Assembly (NCBI GenBank): GCA_017620155.1
Contig: JAFZQY010000024.1
Span: forward strand, 1 to 37,128
Source of the DNA: Lachnospiraceae bacterium
GTDB taxonomy: Bacteria; Bacillota; Clostridia; Lachnospirales; Lachnospiraceae
DNA: 37,128 bases
Direction of reading: 5' to 3'
In this document: positions 1 through 6,235 of the stretch, piece after piece
How the letters are laid out: each line of letters opens with the position of its first letter
Numbering within the stretch: position 1 is the stretch's first letter
Program-made: the position numbers and the translations under genes
The notes under the pieces: model-generated
The model's database searches: none
What the model was told of the DNA's origin: nothing
The model's input: only the letters and a program-made list of their open reading frames with translations

Positions 1-1
1 A

Positions 2-136
2 CGAACAGGAATCGCTCAAACCGAGATTAGCAAGCTGGAGAACGGAACCCGAAATCCTTCCATTAAGCTTTTGCAAAGGTTGGCTGATGGTATGGGTATG
101 GTGTTGAATGTTTCATTTACTCCTAAAAAGGTATGA
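2..136 (+). CDS. XRE-family HTH regulator, C-terminal fragment (HigA-like)
   Basis: Only the last 44 residues are present; the gene begins before the window. The visible part holds the end of a helix-turn-helix of the Cro/C1 type: the recognition-helix pattern QTEISKLENGTRNPS, then a helix KLLQRLADGMGM and a short beta-like tail (VLNVSF) before the TGA. The tail after the HTH is the shape seen in HigA-type antitoxins, which repress their own operon and neutralise a RelE/HigB-type toxin. A toxin gene may therefore lie just upstream, outside the window; this is inference. The fold call is firm, the antitoxin role is not. Confidence 0.75.
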   Translation, partial: RTGIAQTEISKLENGTRNPSIKLLQRLADGMGMVLNVSFTPKKV

Positions 137-147
137 AGTTATGAGTC

Positions 148-175
148 TTGAATTTGAATTATACTATGTTACAAT
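148..175 (+). promoter_or_regulatory. Predicted promoter of a short transcription unit
   Basis: TTGAAT at 148-153, a 16-base spacer, and TACAAT at 170-175 preceded by TG at 167-168 (extended -10). The predicted start near 182 leads straight into two hairpins and a terminator, with no ORF between. Confidence 0.45.
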
Positions 176-181
176 ATGGTA

Positions 182-240
182 AAGGGCTGGTCGAAAGACC
201 CTGGTCCACCACACAGCGGGGATATACCCCGCTATTTTTA
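182..240 (+). ncRNA. Candidate small RNA (about 60 nt)
   Basis: The segment between the predicted start at about 182 and the T-rich end at 240 has no reading frame with a ribosome site. It folds as a GNRA hairpin (GGTC 189-192, GAAA loop, GACC 197-200), a short linker containing CCACCACA, and a terminator hairpin. It follows the XRE gene by about 45 bases. It could be an independent small RNA, an antisense RNA, or just a processed 3' UTR of the upstream operon. I recognise no known RNA family. Confidence 0.35.
215..240 (+). terminator. Rho-independent terminator
   Basis: AGCGGGG (215-221), five-base loop, CCCCGCT (227-233), followed by ATTTTTA. It would end both the XRE transcript and the candidate small RNA. 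Confidence 0.75.
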
Positions 241-300
241 TAGGTATTGAAAAGAATCTTAGTATTTTTATAGATGAGTCTCGCTACTAAAAAAGTAAAG

Positions 301-337
301 GTGGAAAGCTTGGATTTATAGGCTTTCCGCTTTTTTT
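301..337 (+). terminator. Rho-independent terminator
   Basis: GTGGAAAGCT (301-310) pairs with GGCTTTCCGC (321-330), allowing G-U pairs, followed by seven T (331-337). Upstream, TTGAAA at 247-252 and TATAGA at 269-274 (16-base spacer) form a possible promoter, giving a second short promoter-terminator unit of about 55 bases with no evident ORF. Confidence 0.7.
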
Positions 338-343
338 GTTATC

Positions 344-369
344 TGGTACACCATCAAAATAGTGTACCA
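344..369. repeat. Perfect inverted repeat, 8 bp arms
   Basis: TGGTACAC at 344-351 and GTGTACCA at 362-369 with a 10-base spacer. It lies just beyond the 3' end of the recombinase remnant on the minus strand. It may be a binding site, an old element end or a weak terminator; no T-run follows on either strand. Confidence 0.5.
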
Positions 370-389
370 ATCGGTATTAATCACCCATT

Positions 390-546
390 TTATGCGGACA
401 TCCACTTATCAAGTGCGATGATCTTCATTTCTGGTGATGTTCCGTCATAGTCGTAGCACATCTCATTTGTCTCAGGTGTGTCCGATCATATTTGCGACCG
501 CTTCACGAGGAAGAACGGTGTTAAGGTAAGTGGAACAGATAGGATT
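390..546 (-). pseudogene. Decayed tyrosine recombinase (integrase) C-terminus
   Basis: Read on the minus strand, 546 down to about 448 gives a frame ending in PREAVANMIGHT followed by TGA. A second frame then continues as PETNEMCYDYDG... to a stop at 390-392. Joined, they resemble the end of a tyrosine recombinase: the GH of the catalytic core, then Tyr nine residues after the His, the same spacing as in XerD (GHSDLSTTQIY). The two frames reconnect if one AC unit is added to the CACAC run at the junction, which suggests a dinucleotide contraction. Only about 50 residues survive, and a stop closes the frame upstream. Family call is from motif and spacing only. Confidence 0.4.
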
Positions 547-561
547 TAGATAAGATTTACG

Positions 562-590
562 GGGGCTGTCGGATGGCAGCCCCTTATTTT
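562..590 (+). terminator. Hairpin with T-rich tail
   Basis: GGGGCTG (562-568) pairs with CAGCCCC (577-583), followed by TTATTTT. It sits about 60 bases before the acetyltransferase gene and probably insulates it from upstream transcription. The rest of 137-651 holds only the elements listed separately; I see no intact gene in it. Confidence 0.65.
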
Positions 591-651
591 ATTGAAGAAT
601 AAGGTATTTTTTTATACTATATAAAAGTGGTGTCGTGAGGTGAAAACTGAA

Positions 652-1104
652 ATGAATATTGAATTAATACCGGTAGATGAAACAAACAGAGAAGATTGTA
701 TCAGGTTAAAAGTAACTGAGGCACAATCCGAGTATATTGCAACAAACGAAAGCTCTTTGGAGGCCGCTTCTGAAAATGCAGATGTGGCCAGACCTTTTGT
801 TATTTATGCAGACGGAAAAGCAGTTGGATTTACCATGTTCGCGTTTGATGAAGAGTATGAAGATCCTGATGACAGATATTGGCTATGGAGATTTATGATC
901 GATGAAAAGTTTCAGGGACGCGGGATCGGAAAAGAAGCGCTAAAACAGATCATTCTCTACTTTAAGGAAAATGGTGCGACCAATATAAGACTTTCAACTA
1001 AAGCCGGCAACGTAAATGCGATATCTTTATATAAGTCTTTCGGCTTCAGGGATACCGGCGAAGTGATCGATGGGGAAAACTTATTTGAACTTGATATCCT
1101 TTAA
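652..1104 (+). CDS. GNAT family N-acetyltransferase (BltD/polyamine-type)
   Basis: A 150-residue single-domain GNAT that would transfer an acetyl group from acetyl-CoA to an amine in the cytoplasm. The acetyl-CoA loop QGRGIG is at residues 88-93 and the C-terminal N-x-x-A-x-x-LY-x-x-x-GF motif at 120-132. Length and layout match Bacillus BltD, a spermine/spermidine acetyltransferase, including the N-terminal pattern ending in SQ/AQSEYI and the W-x-x-R-F-x-I-D strand. Substrate remains inferred. I chose ATG 652 because GAGGTG at 637-642 is nine bases away; the in-frame GTG at 640 overlaps that ribosome site. This area is AT-richer than the genes further right and follows mobile-element debris, so it may have been acquired. 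Confidence 0.85.
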   Translation: MNIELIPVDETNREDCIRLKVTEAQSEYIATNESSLEAASENADVARPFVIYADGKAVGFTMFAFDEEYEDPDDRYWLWRFMIDEKFQGRGIGKEALKQIILYFKENGATNIRLSTKAGNVNAISLYKSFGFRDTGEVIDGENLFELDIL

Positions 1105-1145
1105 TGTAGATGTTTTAACATAGAAATAATTATGGATTTGATCTT

Positions 1146-1772
1146 ATGAAAATATACATTTTACGTCATGGAGAAACTGCGCTCAATTCAAAGGGAGTCA
1201 TGCAGGGATGGTTTGACGAGCCGCTAAACGAAAACGGACGCAATCTTGCAGTCCTCACAGGGCAGGCATTGAAAGGTATTAAGTTTGATCATTGCATATC
1301 CAGCCCGCTCATAAGAGCGATGGAAACTGCCGAAATCGTTCTTCGCGAGAGCGAAAACACAGTGGAGATCAAAACCGACGACCGTATCCGCGAGATGAAT
1401 TTTGGAGATATGGATGGCAGAAGTCTTTCCGAAATGGGAGAAGAAGGTTACAAGTTTTATATGGATCCCTTTCATTTTGACGGATTCCCGAATGGCGAGA
1501 AGATACAGGATGTCTGTAACAGAACGCAGTCATTTTTGAAAGAACTGGCAGCCGGAGACGACGGAAAAACATATCTGATCAGCACGCACGGTTGCGCTAT
1601 GAGAGCGATGGTCAGTTATCTGAAAGAAGATCCTGCGGATTTTTGGGGTGGTCGCGCTCCCTATAACTGCTCATTTACGATAATCGAAGCGGAAGGCGGG
1701 AAAGCGCACATCACCGATATTGACAAGGTATACTACGATTCAAGCCTGATAGTTGACCATTACAAACAATGA
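1146..1772 (+). CDS. Histidine phosphatase (phosphoglycerate-mutase-like) family protein
   Basis: A 208-residue cytoplasmic phosphatase of the branch containing PhoE, CobC and YhfR. The phospho-accepting RHGE is at residues 7-10, the SSPLIRAMETAE helix at 52-63, the acid/base Glu in IREMNFG near 83, and the second catalytic His in STHG at 148. Substrate cannot be read from sequence; there are no cobalamin genes nearby, so alpha-ribazole phosphatase is not favoured. It lies 41 bases after the acetyltransferase and 15 before the reductase, so the three may be co-transcribed. Its start has only a weak ribosome site. Confidence 0.88.
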   Translation: MKIYILRHGETALNSKGVMQGWFDEPLNENGRNLAVLTGQALKGIKFDHCISSPLIRAMETAEIVLRESENTVEIKTDDRIREMNFGDMDGRSLSEMGEEGYKFYMDPFHFDGFPNGEKIQDVCNRTQSFLKELAAGDDGKTYLISTHGCAMRAMVSYLKEDPADFWGGRAPYNCSFTIIEAEGGKAHITDIDKVYYDSSLIVDHYKQ

Positions 1773-1787
1773 TGGGGGTGAGATAAT

Positions 1788-2924
1788 ATGAGTGAGCAAA
1801 AACTGGAAATGAACAATAAGAAACTTGGTTTTGGCCTGATGAGATTACCCAGACTTGAAGGAGATGGAGATGTAATAGATGTGGAGCAGACCAAGCGGAT
1901 GGTCGATATGTTCATGGATGCGGGCTGCACATACTTTGACACAGCCTGGATATATCCCGGCAGTGAGGAGGCCATGCGCAAGGCGCTTGTCGAGAGATAT
2001 CCGCGTGAGAGCTATACCGTAGCGACCAAGAATGCCGCTTGGGCCGGATGCAAGTCCAGAGAGGATGCCATAGAGCAGTTTGAAACTTCATTAAGGCGTT
2101 CCGGAGCAGGATATTTTGACTATTATCTGCTTCATAACCTCGGACAGAACAGGACTAAGGTTTTTGATGATTTTGACTTGTGGAAATTTGCTTTTGACAT
2201 GAAGGAACAGGGCAAGATCCGCCATGTAGGTTTCTCTTTCCACTCTACGGCAGAAGAACTCGAGGCTATCCTGACAGCGCATCCGGAGGCTGAGTTCGTT
2301 CAGCTGCAGATCAATTATGCCGACTGGGAGAACGACGAGGTCCAGTCACGCAAGGTATATGAGGTAGCCAGAGCGCATGGCAAGCCGGTTGTCATCATGG
2401 AACCCGTTAAGGGCGGACTTCTGGCCGATCCTCCGCAGAGCGTGAAGGATCTGTTTGATGAGGTTAATCCCGGTGTTTCATATGCATCATGGGCCATCCG
2501 CTTCGCAGCAAGCCTTGACGGAGTGCTGGCAGTTCTGTCCGGAATGAGCAATGTGGAACAGATGGAGAATAATCTGTCCTACATGAAGGATTTCAAGCCC
2601 TTGACTGAGGTGGAGCAGGAAACAATAGTCCGCGCGAGAGAGGCCATAGAAGCTATCCCCATCGTGCCGTGTACCAGCTGTAACTACTGCTCAAAGGTAT
2701 GCCCGATGGACATCGGCATATCCGGAACGTTTATGTGCTTAAACATCATCAAGCTGTACGGCAATGTTCAGCGTGCTCTTCACGAGGAGCGGTTCGCCGT
2801 GATCAATCCCGGGAAGAAACGCGCCAACGAATGTATCAAATGCGGCGCGTGCGAAGCAGCCTGCCCTCAGCATATCAAGATCCGCGACACTCTCGAAGAA
2901 GCAGCCACTCTGATGCAGATGTAA
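1788..2924 (+). CDS. Aldo/keto reductase with C-terminal 4Fe-4S ferredoxin domain
   Basis: A 378-residue fusion. Residues 8 to about 285 are an aldo/keto reductase barrel: GFGLMRLP at the N-terminus, DTAWIY with the catalytic Tyr, a Lys in VATKN, and His in DYYLLHNLG. Residues 295-359 carry two Cys clusters (C295, C298, C301, C305 and C349, C352, C355, C359), each C-x2-C-x2-C-x3-CP, the signature of two 4Fe-4S centres. This architecture is common in anaerobic Firmicutes and suggests electrons come from ferredoxin or another Fe-S donor rather than, or as well as, NADPH. Substrate unknown. The start follows a strong GGGGGTGAG ribosome site. Confidence 0.92.
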   Translation: MSEQKLEMNNKKLGFGLMRLPRLEGDGDVIDVEQTKRMVDMFMDAGCTYFDTAWIYPGSEEAMRKALVERYPRESYTVATKNAAWAGCKSREDAIEQFETSLRRSGAGYFDYYLLHNLGQNRTKVFDDFDLWKFAFDMKEQGKIRHVGFSFHSTAEELEAILTAHPEAEFVQLQINYADWENDEVQSRKVYEVARAHGKPVVIMEPVKGGLLADPPQSVKDLFDEVNPGVSYASWAIRFAASLDGVLAVLSGMSNVEQMENNLSYMKDFKPLTEVEQETIVRAREAIEAIPIVPCTSCNYCSKVCPMDIGISGTFMCLNIIKLYGNVQRALHEERFAVINPGKKRANECIKCGACEAACPQHIKIRDTLEEAATLMQM

Positions 2925-3041
2925 TGAGTTATAATAGTGCAGATGGAAAAGAGTGAACAGACTCTCATCCCGAATCGGTATTCAACAGCATCAAAAAACC
3001 CGTAAAGAATCTTATACGTAAGAAGAAAGAACTCCTGAGGG

Positions 3042-3050
3042 TGATATAAT
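3042..3050 (+). promoter_or_regulatory. Extended -10 promoter (TGATATAAT)
   Basis: TG at 3042-3043 and a consensus TATAAT at 3045-3050. The -35 region is weak (GAAGAA near 3022). Predicted start about 3057, 42 bases before the small ORF at 3099. Confidence 0.5.
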
Positions 3051-3098
3051 TATCTTTGCAGCATTATCATCATACTCTTTAAGGATAGGTATGAATTC

Positions 3099-3359
3099 AT
3101 GCGGTTCCTGATATGGCGCAAAGAGCTTGGCAACATGGCCGGATTAAAGCGCCTGATCGCGCCGATCGATGATTTTTCGACTGACGAGATATACTCGCCG
3201 CTTACGGATATACCGGATAGCAGGAGCTTCAGCGACAAGGATACCGGCCTCCTGGATCCGGCGGTCAGACAGTTCAGGGCTGCCATCTATGCCGTCGGCA
3301 ACGGTACGATGACGGTGGATGAGGCCGTAGCCGCATACGGAAACATTCCGGAGGAATAG
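3099..3359 (+). CDS. Small hypothetical protein (86 aa)
   Basis: A short protein of unknown function with no signal peptide or membrane helix. Its C-terminal half (residues about 55-86, including FRAAIYAVGNGTMTVDEAV) resembles the last helices of extracellular solute-binding proteins, where a phrase like GKMTVDEAL often ends the chain. It may be a leftover C-terminus of such a gene, but the extended -10 promoter at 3042-3050 and AAGGAT ahead of the ATG suggest it is expressed. It ends 31 bases before the adenosine-deaminase lipoprotein. The solute-binding resemblance is an impression only. Confidence 0.5.
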   Translation: MRFLIWRKELGNMAGLKRLIAPIDDFSTDEIYSPLTDIPDSRSFSDKDTGLLDPAVRQFRAAIYAVGNGTMTVDEAVAAYGNIPEE

Positions 3360-3390
3360 GACAAGTTTGTTTTATACAAGATGAAGGATT

Positions 3391-4842
3391 ATGAAAAATA
3401 AGCAGCTAAAGAAAATACTTGCAATACTTTGCGCCACGCTGATCCTGACCGGCTGCGGTGCTTCAAAAACCCGGGAGACATCGAGAGAAGACTTTATCCC
3501 TGTCATTCCATATTCTGAAACATTGTCGGCTGATGAAGAAAAAGCGGATGCCCTGCTCAAAGAGATGAAGCAGGAAGCTGATGCGCTGTATACTTTCGGA
3601 ACGCCTTACGCCGTCCCTGAATGGTCGGATGACGCATACGCCGATACTAAGCTGTACAGCTTTTGCAGGATGCTTCCGAAGGGCGGCGACCTGCACGGAC
3701 ATGATGACACCATGATCTCATATACGAGATTCATCGATGTCATTCGCGACCGCGCCGAGATCTGCCTTGAAGAAGGAGATCAATACGGCTATATGTATGC
3801 TTATGATAATCCGGATAAACCGGAAGGCTGCGTACCCATCGGCGAGGCTCTGGATAACGGGACATTGACCGAAGAAGAACTTACGGCTTTTCTTACTCTT
3901 GCCGGAAAAGAAGATCAGCGCGGATGGGATGTCTTACACGCGCGTTTTGCGGCCACTTCGGGCGTACATACCAATGAAGAGATCTATAAGGATCTGTATG
4001 AGGAGACGTTCAGAAACTGTGTGGACAACGGCGTGATCCTGGCGGAACTCCGTGTACTCGCAAGTCCCGATGATGACGTGACTGTACAACGGCTTACCAA
4101 TATACGTGAGGCTTACTACAGAGTCAGACAGGATCATCCCGAATTCAGGGTGAGGGTCATATGTACCGCGAGCAAGAACCTCAAATATGATGAGGACCAG
4201 GCCGGCCTGATCCTTGATACTGCGATACGCGCGAGCAGCCTGGTGAAGGATGAATTCGATCCGGCCAAGCCTGAGGAGTTTGTCATCGGACTCGACCTTG
4301 TGAGCGAAGAAGATACGAGCAGACCGCTGAAGGAATATACTGAATATCTGACTTCGGAGGAAGTGAAGAACAGCGGGCTTAAACTTTTCCTCCACTGCGG
4401 AGAGAGTCTGCTAAACACTAATGATACCGTGATCGACGCCTATACACTGGGCGCTGTACGGGCTGGACATGCATTTAATCTCTACAGATATCCGGAACTG
4501 ATGGAAAAGTATGCCGAGGACAAGGTTGCGATAGAGGTATGCCCGATCAGTAATTACAGATTGGATTACGTAAGCGACCTGCGCCTGCATCCGGCGCTTT
4601 CATATCTCAGAAACGGCATTCCCGTGTGCATATGCTCGGATGACGGAGTATATCTGTCGACGGAACCTCTTGTGGATGATTTTTACGCTGCCATATTAAG
4701 CTGGGATCTGAGCATAGGTGACATCAAGGCGATATGCCGGAACTCGATCACATACAGCGGCCTTCCCAAAGAAGAAACAGATGAACTCATGAAGACATGG
4801 GAAGCCCAGTGGGACGAATTTATAGCGGATATTGCCGGATAG
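3391..4842 (+). CDS. Adenosine deaminase-family lipoprotein (ADA2/ADGF-like)
   Basis: A 483-residue protein with a lipoprotein signal (basic N-terminus, hydrophobic stretch, LTGC lipobox with Cys22), so it should sit on the outer face of the membrane. The metal-dependent deaminase barrel is complete: PKGGDLHGH (His102, His104), HCGE (His335, Glu338), AGHAF (His360) and SDDG (Asp417, Asp418), plus EVCPISN and LRLHP typical of the secreted ADA2/CECR1 branch. It would turn extracellular adenosine or a related nucleoside into inosine and ammonia. Most bacterial deaminases are cytoplasmic, so the location is notable. A nucleoside-type binding protein (15358-16581) lies in the same window. Fold is firm, substrate likely. 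Confidence 0.85.
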   Translation: MKNKQLKKILAILCATLILTGCGASKTRETSREDFIPVIPYSETLSADEEKADALLKEMKQEADALYTFGTPYAVPEWSDDAYADTKLYSFCRMLPKGGDLHGHDDTMISYTRFIDVIRDRAEICLEEGDQYGYMYAYDNPDKPEGCVPIGEALDNGTLTEEELTAFLTLAGKEDQRGWDVLHARFAATSGVHTNEEIYKDLYEETFRNCVDNGVILAELRVLASPDDDVTVQRLTNIREAYYRVRQDHPEFRVRVICTASKNLKYDEDQAGLILDTAIRASSLVKDEFDPAKPEEFVIGLDLVSEEDTSRPLKEYTEYLTSEEVKNSGLKLFLHCGESLLNTNDTVIDAYTLGAVRAGHAFNLYRYPELMEKYAEDKVAIEVCPISNYRLDYVSDLRLHPALSYLRNGIPVCICSDDGVYLSTEPLVDDFYAAILSWDLSIGDIKAICRNSITYSGLPKEETDELMKTWEAQWDEFIADIAG

Positions 4843-5045
4843 TTGACCCTTATTAGCGTAACTTTTTGTAGGTATTTGGAAAAAAGGGAAACACCTTCTT
4901 TCCTTCTGTCATCGGTTTGGGTCTGTAAACGTCCTTCTTTTTGTTTGCCATTATAAAAAGGCCTCCTTATGATAATTGATTTTATCATAGAAGACCTTTA
5001 TAACTGCGGTGTTATCTAATTTACAGAGATTTTTTCAAACTCTCC
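4843..5045 (-). mobile_element. Internally deleted IS256-like element (relic)
   Basis: The transposase remnant is flanked by possible imperfect terminal inverted repeats. Read inward on the minus strand from 5045 is ...AAATTAGATAAC; read inward on the plus strand from 4843 is ...TTATTAGCGTAAC. They share ATTAG and TAAC. It starts immediately after the deaminase stop codon. The ends are approximate; no target-site duplication was confirmed. Confidence 0.4.
4853..4951 (-). pseudogene. IS256-type transposase remnant (N-terminal ~19 codons)
   Basis: On the minus strand, AAGGAGGCC at 4960-4968 is followed by ATG at 4951-4949 and a 32-codon frame. The first 19 residues (beginning MANKKK and containing PMTEGKK) match, from memory, the conserved start of Clostridia IS256-family transposases. 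The frame then departs into KVFPFF... and stops at 4853. More than 90% of a normal transposase of about 400 residues is missing, so this is an internally deleted element that kept its start and its two ends. Confidence 0.5.
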
Positions 5046-5122
5046 ACAACGATTACATTTTGTTGTCAATATGCTGATAGTGTGGGAATAAAACCTGATA
5101 GAGAACTATCTGATCAGGCAGC

Positions 5123-5403
5123 ATGATTTCAGAAGGTATGATCATTCTGATAGAGAGTGTTATACTATGTGCGATTTTTACATTGATGGTTTTTATTATG
5201 TCGAGAAAGCCAATCAATACGCTTTATAACTATCCGCCAAGGATTCAGGAAAGAGTGAAATCTCTGGATGAATATAAGGACAGCATTCCAACGCAGAAGA
5301 ATAAGATAGCTGCAAAGCTTATGCCTGTATATTGTTCGTTGCGGTTCTCAGCTTGATTGCGCTTTGGCTGGATTGGTTGTGCGTTTTATTCTTTAGCTTT
5401 TAA
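5123..5403 (+). pseudogene. Frameshifted small membrane protein gene
   Basis: The first frame (5123-5356, 77 residues) has an N-terminal membrane helix (about residues 6-25) and a cytoplasmic stretch with NTLYNYPPRIQERV, then runs into KLMPVYCSLRFSA and stops. In another frame, the same DNA from about 5316 reads AYACILFVAVLSLIALW..., a clear second membrane helix, to a stop at 5401-5403. A single-base indel near 5310-5320 would join them. Upstream sequence resembles a Lachnospiraceae family of multi-helix membrane proteins I cannot name. The gene was probably longer; its remaining C-terminus is gone. Confidence 0.6.
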
Positions 5404-5428
5404 GATTATGTACCAAGGTGGGCTTAAG

Positions 5429-6109
5429 ATGAATAACGTAAAAAAATACTGGAAACCATGTGTTATTGGCGTGATTGCTGTATTCTTCGTGATCTATAAA
5501 ATTACAGTCTTGAACATTAAATGGACTATCAGCGAGGAAGAGGCGGATGCATGGGTAGAGACTGTTCTGCCTATGAATGCAACGCAGGTTTTAGAGGCTG
5601 AATCTCAAACTGAACTTCTAAGGCTATCTTACTATATGATAATACCTTTGATTTTCATTTTTATTGGATTAATCATTATTGGAAAGAAAAAAGGGTGGTT
5701 TATGCCGTCGAAGAAAGGCTTCGTTATCGGGGCGGTTGCGTCCTTTCTTCTTCAAGGACTTCATGAACTGTTGCATGGATTGGCATTTCCTTCAGGAAGT
5801 GAAGTGTATATTGGGATTATCAAGGCCAATTTTTCCGGGTACGCGACATCTGCAAGTCCTATGAATTACATTCAGTGCATCGTGTATTATTTGCTTCCGG
5901 CATTTGTTTTGGGGTTTGTTCCATTGTTGGGGTTTATCTTCGACAAAGAGAAAAAAAGCACGATGTGTTGGTTTTGCTATGGATTTGCTATGATCGGCCT
6001 GATACAAACTGCTCCGGATTGGTTTGGTTTGTTTCCGATCATACAACAGGTGCCGCATAATGCAATGATTCAAATGTCCGGGTGGCATACCTATTGGTAT
6101 CTGAAATAA
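5429..6109 (+). CDS. Membrane metalloprotease-like protein (DUF3267-type, HExxH)
   Basis: A 226-residue protein with about four to five membrane helices (residues 10-28, 70-90, 100-125, 150-175, 180-200). HELLHG at residues 112-117 is an HExxH zinc motif inside or next to a membrane helix, followed by GYATSASPMNYIQ, a layout like DUF3267 putative zincins. It may cut or hold membrane-associated substrates, or be an inactive relative. I chose ATG 5429 because AAGGTGGG at 5415-5422 gives six-base spacing; the longer frame from 5357 lies inside the decayed gene upstream. No partner gene is evident. Confidence 0.7.
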   Translation: MNNVKKYWKPCVIGVIAVFFVIYKITVLNIKWTISEEEADAWVETVLPMNATQVLEAESQTELLRLSYYMIIPLIFIFIGLIIIGKKKGWFMPSKKGFVIGAVASFLLQGLHELLHGLAFPSGSEVYIGIIKANFSGYATSASPMNYIQCIVYYLLPAFVLGFVPLLGFIFDKEKKSTMCWFCYGFAMIGLIQTAPDWFGLFPIIQQVPHNAMIQMSGWHTYWYLK

Positions 6110-6235
6110 ACATGATAGCACTATATCGCAATATAATGCACTATAAAGGAAGGAGCAGGGGCGGCAAATAATCAGAATAAACTCTGCGTAACCAACATAG
6201 TTGGGAATAGAACAAAAAATAGTGGAGAAGGAGTT

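Noticed and set aside
185..215. tRNA-like 3' end (CCACCA after a GGTC/GACC hairpin)
   Set aside because: No acceptor, D or anticodon arms can be formed upstream; it is only a short hairpin.
2950..2965. Hairpin AGAGT-N6-ACTCT as a terminator of the aldo/keto reductase
   Set aside because: Five-base stem without a T-run; too weak to call.
4683..4988. 101-residue minus-strand ORF across the deaminase end
   Set aside because: It is out of frame with the better start (AAGGAGG then ATG 4951) and mostly antisense to the deaminase.
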